A DNA stretch of 64,000 nucleotides. It comes from Desertifilum tharense IPPAS B-1220. GTDB taxonomy: Bacteria > Cyanobacteriota > Cyanobacteriia > Cyanobacteriales > Desertifilaceae. Under the pieces are notes generated by a model. It was not told the origin of the DNA. It worked only from the letters and a program-made list of their open reading frames with translations, and searched no databases. Below are positions 17,644-25,753 of the stretch, piece by piece. The DNA lies in the NCBI RefSeq assembly GCF_001746915.1, contig NZ_MJGC01000042.1:42247-106246 (forward strand), given 5' to 3'. A program made the translations under genes and the position numbers. Position 1 is the first letter of the stretch. Each line of letters starts with the position of its first letter.

Positions 17644-18894
17644 TTAAGAGAAATTTCCATAACTGAGTAAAGCGCTACCATAGGCGGCTTCGGTTTGGGG
17701 TGAGGGGATGACGGGGACGTTAAGATAGCGATCGCGCATCCTCATCCAAGTTAAATTTTTCGTGCCGCCTCCCGCCGTATAGACTCGCGTTAGGGGAGTT
17801 GCGCCTAATGCTTGCAAGCGTTGATAGCCTAATGCTTCAATACGGGCTATCCCTTCAAGTAGGCCCTGTAAAAAGTCTACGGGATTATCGGGATGGGGTT
17901 CTAAGCGGGGGAGTAAGTTGGGGTCGTTAATGGGAAAGCGATCGCCGGGTTGTAATAGGGGATAATAATCGAGAAGACTGGGTTGCTCTGGGTTAATCTG
18001 TTGGCTGAGTTCGGCTAATTCTACATCGCTGAAAAAATGGCGTAACACTGCACCGCCTGTATTCGATGCGCCTCCGACTAACCATAAGTTTCCGAGGCGA
18101 TGGCTGTATATTCCAGAAGCAGCTTCATCAATTCTGGTGTGGCTGAGGAGTTTGATAACCAGGGTAGAACCTAATGAGGTAACGGCTTCACCGGGGGAAG
18201 TGGCACCGCTAGCTAAAAAAGCTGCAATACTATCGGTGGTTCCCGCACAGACGAGACAATCGGGGGGGAAATGGAAGCGATCGCGCATTGGGGGTAAAAT
18301 TTCCCCAATTGGCGTTCCCGGTGCTAGAACTTGAGGCAGTTTAAACGGTGCAGTTAGCGGTTCTAACCAATCGGGATAGCACAGGTTTTCGACATCGTAA
18401 CCCAGTTTGAGGGCGTTGTGATAATCGCTAATCCCAATTTTGCCGTGGAGTTGGAAGGCTAGCCAGTCGGCTTGGTGGAGGAAGTAGAGGGGGGTGTCTG
18501 CGGGTTGCAGATGATGATACCACCAGCGCAATTTAGCCAAACTGGAAGTAGCGCTCAGTGTAATCTGTTGCGGGGGTGCAACGGCGCGAATCTCTTCTAA
18601 GGTATCCCGACCGCGCGCATCGTTATAGAGTAGGGGTGGGGTGATGGGGTTGCCAGAGCGATCGCACAGCAGTACCGTAGAAGAAGTCCCGTTAAGGGCG
18701 ATCGCGCTCAGTTCTCGACGCAAGGATACCGGAATTTGCTCGATTAATTGAAATAGCGTGGTTTGCCAGCACTGACTCCAATCGCTACTCTCGGTAAACT
18801 CAAGCTGGCGTTCTGCCTGAATTTGGCGTTTGGCATCAATTACAATGGCTCTAGCACCGGATGTGCCAAAATCAATCCCCAAATAAAATCCCAT
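17644..18894 (-). CDS. FGGY-family carbohydrate kinase, probably D-ribulose kinase type
   Basis: This 416-residue sugar kinase of the actin/hsp70 fold has the phosphate-binding motif GIDFGTSG with Asp8 and Thr11, the second domain motif CAGTTDSIAAFLASG (catalytic-base Asp), and C-terminal AGGGTKN for adenosine. It is shorter than xylulokinase or glycerol kinase (about 500). Its sequence recalls the compact cyanobacterial/plant group whose characterised Synechococcus member (SePSK) phosphorylates D-ribulose. That assignment is from memory and needs alignment. The gene is divergent from the quinone oxidoreductase, with 57 bases between starts. Confidence 0.82.
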   Translation of the reverse strand: MGFYLGIDFGTSGARAIVIDAKRQIQAERQLEFTESSDWSQCWQTTLFQLIEQIPVSLRRELSAIALNGTSSTVLLCDRSGNPITPPLLYNDARGRDTLEEIRAVAPPQQITLSATSSLAKLRWWYHHLQPADTPLYFLHQADWLAFQLHGKIGISDYHNALKLGYDVENLCYPDWLEPLTAPFKLPQVLAPGTPIGEILPPMRDRFHFPPDCLVCAGTTDSIAAFLASGATSPGEAVTSLGSTLVIKLLSHTRIDEAASGIYSHRLGNLWLVGGASNTGGAVLRHFFSDVELAELSQQINPEQPSLLDYYPLLQPGDRFPINDPNLLPRLEPHPDNPVDFLQGLLEGIARIEALGYQRLQALGATPLTRVYTAGGGTKNLTWMRMRDRYLNVPVIPSPQTEAAYGSALLSYGNFS

Positions 18895-18951
18895 AAACCT
18901 TCCCCTGTTCGCTCTAAACCGCTATAACGGAGTCAAAACGAGGGAAACCCG

Positions 18952-19896
18952 ATGAAAGCAGTCTTTATCAGTCGATACGGTTCTGAAGACGTTTTAGAAT
19001 ATGGCGAGTTGGCCATACCCCAGCCGGAACCCACGCAACTCTTAGTTAAAGTGTATGCCAGTAGTGTCAATCCGGTGGATTGGAAAATTCGATTGGGTCA
19101 ACTCCAACTGCTGACGGGGTACAGTTTCCCAATGATACTGGGGTTTGATGTGGCAGGGGTGGTGGAAGCCGTCGGCGCAAGGGTGACGCGCTTTCAACCG
19201 GGAGATGAAATCTATGCTTATTTAGGTACAGTCCCCGGTGGTGCGTATGCTGAGTATGCGGTTGTGAATGAATCAGCCGCTTGCTTTAAACCGCGCAATC
19301 TATCTTACCTGGAAGCGGCAACCCTTCCCCTGGCAGGCTTAACCGCTTTGCAATCTTTGCGAGATTTAGCAGAAGTGGAACGCGATAACCGGGTGTTAAT
19401 TAATGGCGCATCGGGTGGAGTTGGCAGTTTAGCGGTACAAATTGCCAAAGCGATGGGAACTGAGGTAACGGGGGTTTGCAGTACCGATAATGTGGAGTTT
19501 GTGCGATCGCTCGGAGCCGATCGGGTGATCGACTACAAACAAACTGATTTTACCCAAGAAACGGCCCAGTATGATGCGGTTTTTGATGCAGTCGGAGCGC
19601 GATCGCTCTGGGAATGTCACAAAGTTCTTAAACCCTATGGCGCTTATGTTTCTACTCTACCTACTCCCGCCACCATAATTCAAAGTACCCTATCCACCAT
19701 CCTACCGGGTCAAACCTCTCAAATTGTCTTAACACAAGCCAGCGGTTGGGATCTGTCGTATCTTAAGGATTTAGTCGAAGCTAACCAACTGCGTCCTATC
19801 TGCGATCGCACCTATCCCCTCAGCGAAATGGTAGCAGCGCACAACTACAGCCAACAAGGACGAACCGTAGGCAAAATAGCCATTCAAATTCTTTAA
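18952..19896 (+). CDS. NAD(P)-dependent quinone oxidoreductase (MDR superfamily, zinc-free)
   Basis: This 314-residue medium-chain dehydrogenase/reductase has an N-terminal GroES-like domain (SSVNPVDWKIR, LGFDVAGVVEAVG) and a Rossmann motif INGASGGVGSLAVQIAK. The zinc-ligand Cys/His of alcohol dehydrogenases is absent, as in quinone reductases and enoyl reductases. It probably reduces quinones or enones with NADPH in the cytoplasm. It converges on psbA with a shared terminator. Confidence 0.88.
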   Translation: MKAVFISRYGSEDVLEYGELAIPQPEPTQLLVKVYASSVNPVDWKIRLGQLQLLTGYSFPMILGFDVAGVVEAVGARVTRFQPGDEIYAYLGTVPGGAYAEYAVVNESAACFKPRNLSYLEAATLPLAGLTALQSLRDLAEVERDNRVLINGASGGVGSLAVQIAKAMGTEVTGVCSTDNVEFVRSLGADRVIDYKQTDFTQETAQYDAVFDAVGARSLWECHKVLKPYGAYVSTLPTPATIIQSTLSTILPGQTSQIVLTQASGWDLSYLKDLVEANQLRPICDRTYPLSEMVAAHNYSQQGRTVGKIAIQIL

Positions 19897-19900
19897 AAAC

Positions 19901-19932
19901 AAAAAAGCGCCCCCAATGGAGGCGCTTTTTTG
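19901..19932. terminator. Bidirectional terminator between the oxidoreductase and psbA
   Basis: AAAAAAGCGCC...GGCGCTTTTTT forms a GC stem flanked by A-run and T-run, so it works as an intrinsic terminator in both directions. It sits between two convergent genes. Confidence 0.88.
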
Positions 19933-19952
19933 TAAGGATAATGACTTATACC

Positions 19953-21050
<1,098 letters not shown>

Positions 21051-21102
21051 CTATGTAGTTTTCTAGGTTCTTCGGCTCGCTGTTTCGCTTGCCGATGTAC
21101 TC

Positions 21103-21131
21103 ATGTTAAGACATGTATTTAGTTTTGTAAA
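21103..21131 (-). promoter_or_regulatory. psbA promoter
   Basis: On the minus strand TTTACA (21126-21131) and TAACAT (21103-21108) are separated by exactly 17 bases. The predicted start lies about 60 bases before the psbA ATG. The leader has only a weak CAGG SD just before the ATG. Confidence 0.65.
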
Positions 21132-21232
21132 GCTTTTGGGTGAAATTTTTTGCAATATAGGCTGTAAACAACGCTCTATATTGGTTTTGGCTCTCTCAGA
21201 AATCTCAACCTAGGATAGTAACGCTCTCAAAT

Positions 21233-22213
21233 ATGTATCGAAATGTTAAGTACAGTCCGGCTTATACGCTCGTTCCAACCTATGAGTGCTTTAATCGCTG
21301 CGAGTATTGCAATTTTCGGGTCGATCCGTCCCAGGATGTTTGGTTAACCCTAGAGCAGGCGGAGGCACGCTTGCAGGCTCTTCGGGGGCAGGGAATTTGC
21401 GAGATTTTGATTCTCAGCGGGGAGGTGCATCCAGAAAGCAAGCGGCGAGACGCTTGGCTGGAGAGGATCGAGGGTTTGTGCGAGTTGGCGATCGCTCTCG
21501 GCTTTTTACCTCATACCAATGTGGGGCCTCTGAAGTATGAAGAGATGTTACGACTCAAGGCGGTTAATGTTTCGATGGGGCTGATGGTGGAGCAAGTCAG
21601 CCCTGAGTTAATGCAGACGGTGCATCGTCACGCCCCTAGCAAGCGCCCGGAACTGCGCCTGCAACAGTTGGAATGGGCGGGCGAGTTACAAATTCCGTTT
21701 ACAACCGGGTTGCTGTTGGGAATTGGAGAAACTGAAGGCGATCGCAGAGATACCCTAGAGGCGATCGCCCAAATTCATCAACGCTGGGGCCACATTCAAG
21801 AGGTCATTATCCAACCCTACAGTCTGGGAAATAGTCAGATCCTCAATGCTCCAGGCTTTCCCCTAGAACAGTTACCTAACGCGATCGCTCAAGCCCGTTG
21901 CGCCTTACCCGATGACATTACCTTACAAATTCCCCCCAACCTGGTTCGCTATCCCGATCTGCTAGTGGCTTGTCTGGAAGCTGGGGCGAGAGATCTCGGT
22001 GGAATTTGCCCGCGAGACGAAGTGAACCCAGATTATCCCCATCCCAACTTACAGGCACTGCAAGAAGTATTATCTACCTGCGGTTGGTACTTGTACCCGC
22101 GCTTACCTGTGTATCCTCAGTACGAGGGCTGGTTGAATCCGGATCTTCAGTCTCGCGTGCAACAGTGGCGCAACGCATTCACTCTGCTTTCCCCAGTTCA
22201 GCCGAACCTGTAG
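21233..22213 (+). CDS. cofG: 7,8-didemethyl-8-hydroxy-5-deazariboflavin synthase subunit CofG
   Basis: CofG is a radical-SAM enzyme that, with CofH, makes the deazaflavin Fo. In cyanobacteria Fo serves as antenna chromophore of some DNA photolyases (family knowledge). The 326-residue protein has the CX3CX2C cluster motif at Cys19, Cys23 and Cys26 (ECFNRCEYC), followed by SGEVHPES and the GLLLGIGET strand. The start MYRNVKYSPAYTLVPTYEC is typical. No cofH is in the window. The gene is divergent from psbA, with about 200 bases between starts. Confidence 0.92.
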   Translation: MYRNVKYSPAYTLVPTYECFNRCEYCNFRVDPSQDVWLTLEQAEARLQALRGQGICEILILSGEVHPESKRRDAWLERIEGLCELAIALGFLPHTNVGPLKYEEMLRLKAVNVSMGLMVEQVSPELMQTVHRHAPSKRPELRLQQLEWAGELQIPFTTGLLLGIGETEGDRRDTLEAIAQIHQRWGHIQEVIIQPYSLGNSQILNAPGFPLEQLPNAIAQARCALPDDITLQIPPNLVRYPDLLVACLEAGARDLGGICPRDEVNPDYPHPNLQALQEVLSTCGWYLYPRLPVYPQYEGWLNPDLQSRVQQWRNAFTLLSPVQPNL

Positions 22214-22646
22214 CGTTAACTTTGGTCATCTTTAAAGATGCAGATTCTGTGCAGAAGGCTAGCGACGGTTTATTGGCTGTTCGGGGTGCGAAGGAAGCTG
22301 ACAAGCCACCTCGCAGACTGAACCCAAGCCATCTTTTCTCAATTCAGAGCGCGGACTGTGAAGATGCAGATTTCGTGCAGAGTAACCGCTCCTAGCAAAC
22401 TTTTTGGACTATTTTTCGCTAAGTTTTGTAAAGAAATAATTATTTTGTATAAAAAAAGTCTCTGTATTATAAATAACAAATTATTGTATTCATTAAAGGA
22501 CTCAATCTCTCCTCTTATGCCTAAGTGATTCTACTTAGTTAGTCCTTTTGGGCTTTGCCACATCATTAATTAGCTATCTACTAGGCAAAGACCTTTTCTT
22601 TAAAGCTCTTTTAATCCTTTTTTGATTTAATTCATCCTCATTTACT
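22214..22646. other. Intergenic region with a short direct repeat
   Basis: A 20-base direct repeat AAGATGCAGATTctGTGCAG occurs at 22235-22254 and again (with one transposed pair) at 22361-22380, 126 bases apart. The right part (22400-22640) is strongly AT-rich. No gene is supported. Confidence 0.45.
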
Positions 22647-22982
22647 ATGTCTCAACCCTTAATGAACCTTGTCTTGCCATTAGTCGATCGGGAACTTGAA
22701 AACCTTTCCTGGGGCGAGCTGAATGGTAGCCGGAGCTTATATCCTCGCAGCCTTGAAACCTATCAGTGGCGGCAGGAAGTACAGGATTATGTGCTTCAGC
22801 GCGTTCCTGCCTGTTACGTGCGAGTTGACGAAGAAGACACCCCCAACCTGAATGCGATTCCGCGATCGCTCCATCAACAAGTCAGAGCTGTGATTTTAGA
22901 GTGGATGCAACAAGTGGGTTCAAGACGGGACTCTTTTTCCTCCCCTTTTCCTCGCAAAAGTATCTGCCAATTAGTGGCTTAG
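22647..22982 (+). CDS. ComFB-like / CdgR-type protein
   Basis: This 111-residue protein resembles the ComFB family: a helical start NLVLPLVDRELEN, the core WRQEVQDYVLQRVPACYVRVDEED, then HQQVRAVILEWMQQV. In other ComFB proteins the equivalent reads ALNRLPPRYV. Cyanobacterial ComFB/CdgR members bind c-di-GMP or cAMP and affect cell size or natural competence (family knowledge). Assignment rests on the NRxPxxYV-like pattern only. The c-di-GMP synthase at 61867 gives a possible but distant functional link. The gene is monocistronic and lies just upstream of tRNA-Cys. Confidence 0.6.
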   Translation: MSQPLMNLVLPLVDRELENLSWGELNGSRSLYPRSLETYQWRQEVQDYVLQRVPACYVRVDEEDTPNLNAIPRSLHQQVRAVILEWMQQVGSRRDSFSSPFPRKSICQLVA

Positions 22983-23027
22983 TTGAGCAATCCCCCTCAA
23001 AATAGTTTGTTTTTTGGCAAAGTTTGC

Positions 23028-23033
23028 TATACT
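23028..23033 (+). promoter_or_regulatory. Probable -10 element of tRNA-Cys
   Basis: TATACT lies 20 bases before the mature tRNA 5' end. A matching -35 is weak (TTTGTT with a 16-base spacer). Confidence 0.45.
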
Positions 23034-23053
23034 AGAAAAGGTCTAGTTAAAAC

Positions 23054-23125
23054 GGCGACATAGCCAAGCGGTAAGGCAGAGGTCTGCAAAACCTCCACTC
23101 CCCGGTTCAAATCCGGGTGTCGCCT
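23054..23125 (+). tRNA. tRNA-Cys (GCA)
   Basis: It folds as a full cloverleaf: acceptor GGCGACA/TGTCGCC, anticodon stem GAGGT/ACCTC with loop CTGCAAA (anticodon GCA at 23086-23088), T stem CCCGG/CCGGG with loop TTCAAAT, discriminator U. CCA is not encoded. A T-rich run and a hairpin follow. Confidence 0.97.
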
Positions 23126-23149
23126 TTTTCCTGAATACAAGAAACCTAA

Positions 23150-23184
23150 AAAGGGGTAGAGATTCACTCTCTACCCCCTTTGTT
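23150..23184. terminator. Bidirectional terminator between tRNA-Cys and HNH gene
   Basis: AAAGGGGTAGAG pairs with CTCTACCCCCTTT across a loop of about 7 bases. It lies between convergent units, with A-rich sequence on the left and T-rich on the right. Confidence 0.8.
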
Positions 23185-23718
23185 TTAGCTATCGGCTAAA
23201 TGTTGCTCTTTCCAGAACTGTTCGACAAAAGCGACGGCGGGATGCATGGGTGCTTTTGGCTTGCTTTTGAGCGTCATCCCTGTTTCATGGAGCAGGCGAT
23301 CGCTCTTTGTAGAATTGCACTTTTCGCAGGCTGTCACCACATTATCCCAGGTATGCGTACCGCCCTTAGAACGGGGAATGACGTGATCTAGGGTGAGATG
23401 TTTTGTAGCACCGCAGTATTGACAAGTATAGCGATCGCGCCGAAACACTTCTCGACGACTGACGGCGGGAACCTTCCAATGTCGTTCGGGGTTTCCCGTG
23501 GTGAGGCGAATATGTTCGGAAATCTGAAGCACAATATTGGGAGAGCGAATTTCCCATTGTTGAGTATTGCTCAATTCCAGGGACTCTGCTTGGCCTGTCA
23601 CTAACAGAACAACCGCGCGTTTCAGGTTAATTCGGGCAAGTGGCAGATAATTCTTAGAAAACACCACAACTTGTTTTTGTAGTATGTGTGGTTGCGGACT
23701 TGGTGGTTGAGCTTGCAT
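23185..23718 (-). CDS. HNH endonuclease
   Basis: This 177-residue protein has a C-terminal HNH nuclease fold. CQYC and CEKC supply the zinc ribbon, LTLDHVIPRSKGG the catalytic His, and TWDNVVTAC the Asn; STKSDRL follows. An N-terminal beta-rich domain (about 20-80: VVVFSKNYLPLARINLKRAVVLLVTGQAE) is typical of a widespread cyanobacterial HNH group of unknown biological role. GAGGAG 10 bases upstream fixes the ATG at 23718; a TTG 14 codons earlier is less likely. It need not be a mobile element. Confidence 0.88.
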   Translation of the reverse strand: MQAQPPSPQPHILQKQVVVFSKNYLPLARINLKRAVVLLVTGQAESLELSNTQQWEIRSPNIVLQISEHIRLTTGNPERHWKVPAVSRREVFRRDRYTCQYCGATKHLTLDHVIPRSKGGTHTWDNVVTACEKCNSTKSDRLLHETGMTLKSKPKAPMHPAVAFVEQFWKEQHLADS

Positions 23719-23805
23719 GGGTAAAACACTCCTCAAAACAATAACCCCCGCTTCTGACAATCAGAGACGGGGGTTCAAGACGTTAGATGTCTGACCTGAT
23801 GAGTG

Positions 23806-24000
23806 CTAGAAACTCCTGCACTTCCCGCTCTGAATGCATCGATTCCAATTGAGCCATTTAGCGATCGCATTACCAGCAGATAGACTGCTAGCCAACCGAT
23901 ACATCTCCTCAAACGCAAACAGCGCCGATACCTCTGCCAAACTCCGATCGGTTTGGCGAGATAGGGCGCTATCAGCAATTGAGCAAGCGAGACGTATCAT
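23806..24000 (-). CDS. Small hypothetical protein
   Basis: This 64-codon frame starts with ATG at 24000 and encodes a mostly helical sequence (SLAEVSALFAFEEMYRLASSLSAGNAIAKWL). It lies upstream of the HNH gene on the same strand. No SD is visible and no family was recognised. It is kept because the amphipathic pattern is protein-like and no other feature explains the stretch. Confidence 0.35.
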   Translation of the reverse strand: MIRLACSIADSALSRQTDRSLAEVSALFAFEEMYRLASSLSAGNAIAKWLNWNRCIQSGKCRSF

Positions 24001-24160
24001 GGAAATTTTTTAAAAACTGAACTTTCTCTATCCTACATTTGTAGTACAAGTTTGTCCACTGTTTTGTAAATTTTCCTCATCTTCTCACTCGCGTCAGAAA
24101 CAATCTGTTCATCGCCAGCAAATCCGCTATTCTGATGAAAAGCATTTAGGTAAAGCAACC

Positions 24161-24982
24161 ATGAAGACGCTTGAGTGGATCTTGGGAGGGAGTGCCATTG
24201 CCCTGTTGTTAATAAGTTGTGGCGAAAACACGGCGACAACCGAACCCGCGCCATCGCCAGTTGCAGAGGCGGTTCCTTCCCCCGCACCTGCACCCACGGC
24301 CCAATTCCCCCCATCTTCCGAACTCCCGGCGGTGAGGGTTCAACCCAATGCCGCACCAGCTCCCACTGCACCGGGTTTAATTCAATCGACCAATCCCCAG
24401 GAACGCATCGCTCAAATTTCCGCCGGACGCAGCGATCCGTTTAACCCCATCGTCACGGCCGCAGTTGTTGTTCCCAGCACCGTTAATTCGGCTCGTCCCA
24501 TTCCCCAACCCGCGCCTTTACCGGGTGCCATTCCTCCGAGTGCGGAAGGCAACCCCCCAACAACCCCCCCCAACCGCAACGCCAGCACGAACCCTTCTCC
24601 CGCAGCACCCCTAATTGCTAAAGTCCCGCCTTTACCGGCATTGGAAACAGTGCCGCTGCCGAATTTAGTAGCCGCTAGTTCCGATTTACCGGCGTTATCG
24701 GGATTGGTTCCCCTCGCCTCAGAATCTTCCCTAACCTCTAGAGCGAATGCCGTACAAGTCACTGGCGTGATGCAGTATGGCAATAGTTTTACTGCAATTG
24801 TTAAGGCACCGGATGAAAAGAGCGATCGCTATGTGGTTCCTGGCGAATTTCTCTCCAACGGTCAAATTATGGTGAAGCGCATTGAAATTACTCCCGGTGG
24901 CGAACCTGTAGTCATCCTAGAAGAGAACGGCATAGAGACGATCCGACCCGTGGGGACGCCTAAATTAGCGGGGAATTTCTAA
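24161..24982 (+). CDS. Proline-rich lipoprotein, weakly PilP-like
   Basis: This 273-residue protein has a lipoprotein signal peptide with lipobox LISC (Cys20) and a long Pro/Ala-rich linker (about 25-195). The C-terminal beta-rich domain contains VTGVMQYGNSFTAIVKAPDE and RYVVPGEFLSNGQIMVKRIE. That domain recalls PilP, the inner-membrane lipoprotein of type IV pili, but the match is by eye only. It would be attached to a membrane by a lipid-modified Cys. It precedes the zinc-ribbon protein by 90 bases on the same strand. Confidence 0.7.
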   Translation: MKTLEWILGGSAIALLLISCGENTATTEPAPSPVAEAVPSPAPAPTAQFPPSSELPAVRVQPNAAPAPTAPGLIQSTNPQERIAQISAGRSDPFNPIVTAAVVVPSTVNSARPIPQPAPLPGAIPPSAEGNPPTTPPNRNASTNPSPAAPLIAKVPPLPALETVPLPNLVAASSDLPALSGLVPLASESSLTSRANAVQVTGVMQYGNSFTAIVKAPDEKSDRYVVPGEFLSNGQIMVKRIEITPGGEPVVILEENGIETIRPVGTPKLAGNF

Positions 24983-25072
24983 AATTTTTAAGTTCACTGA
25001 CTGAAGTTTTGCGTTAAAACAAAAACAGTCTTAACTTAAACTACCTGGTCTGGCATTAGAAAGAGGAAGCTG

Positions 25073-25654
25073 ATGGCTGAATCCCATTCCCACGCAGATG
25101 ACAAACTCTCTCGCAGTCTCTCGGAGGAAAAATCTTCCCTCAGCTACCAAGGCGTTTACACTTGTCCCGTTTGTCGCCACGGTCAAATTTCGGCACTTCC
25201 CCTGATGGATGCTTTTGCCTGTAATTTTTGCCGCCACATTTTTACCGCCGATCTCGATAAACAAAGAGTTCAGGTGGTGGATGGTTCCCAACCGCTTTCT
25301 TGGCGATGGACGGGGAAAACCTGGAAAGCCACCCATCGTCGCGAAGATTTAGATTTAACCTGGGAAATTTGGCTAGTGGGTATTGCGCTCGTTTTCTTAC
25401 CCCCTACGTTAATTGGGTTGGCGTATCACACGTTCCCCCCAATGCCAAACAGCTATTGCACGACTCTCTCGCCTTGGGATTTGCTCCAAAGTGGCGGGAT
25501 CTGTTCGGCTTACTGGTTCCCTGTTGTGTGGACGGTTCTCACGTTTTTCTCTCATTTGAGTTTTGTGAGTTGGCTGGTTTTGGAGCATTTTCAATTTCCT
25601 CTCTATGTGGCGCTGAAGGTTAGATGGCAGCAGCTTTTGCGACAGCGCGCTTGA
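25073..25654 (+). CDS. Zinc-ribbon membrane protein, function unknown
   Basis: This 193-residue protein has an N-terminal zinc ribbon (YTCPVCRHGQ at about 30-36 and FACNFCRHIF at about 48-55). A basic linker and two long hydrophobic segments follow (about 98-118 and 148-172), and the tail is cytoplasmic and basic. It resembles conserved cyanobacterial proteins without assigned roles. It follows the lipoprotein gene and may be cotranscribed. Confidence 0.7.
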   Translation: MAESHSHADDKLSRSLSEEKSSLSYQGVYTCPVCRHGQISALPLMDAFACNFCRHIFTADLDKQRVQVVDGSQPLSWRWTGKTWKATHRREDLDLTWEIWLVGIALVFLPPTLIGLAYHTFPPMPNSYCTTLSPWDLLQSGGICSAYWFPVVWTVLTFFSHLSFVSWLVLEHFQFPLYVALKVRWQQLLRQRA

Positions 25655-25753
25655 GAGGTTCTCTGAGCTTCTTGGGTTCTCTCTCTTCTAGGGATTATAG
25701 GGGGTTGCTTGAGGGCGATCGCTTGTTCGATCGTGTTTCTAAAAGTCTTTGCT

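Noticed and set aside
17463..17681. 72-codon minus-strand frame between the antitoxin and the sugar kinase genes
   Set aside because: It overlaps the kinase 3' end and has no recognisable sequence feature or start signal.
21970..22395. 141-codon frame overlapping the end of cofG
   Set aside because: It is mostly a shadow of cofG in another frame; the part beyond has only a short direct repeat and no domain.
23185..23718. HNH protein as part of an intron or mobile element
   Set aside because: No intron ends, inverted repeats or interrupted gene are visible; it resembles a stand-alone chromosomal HNH family.
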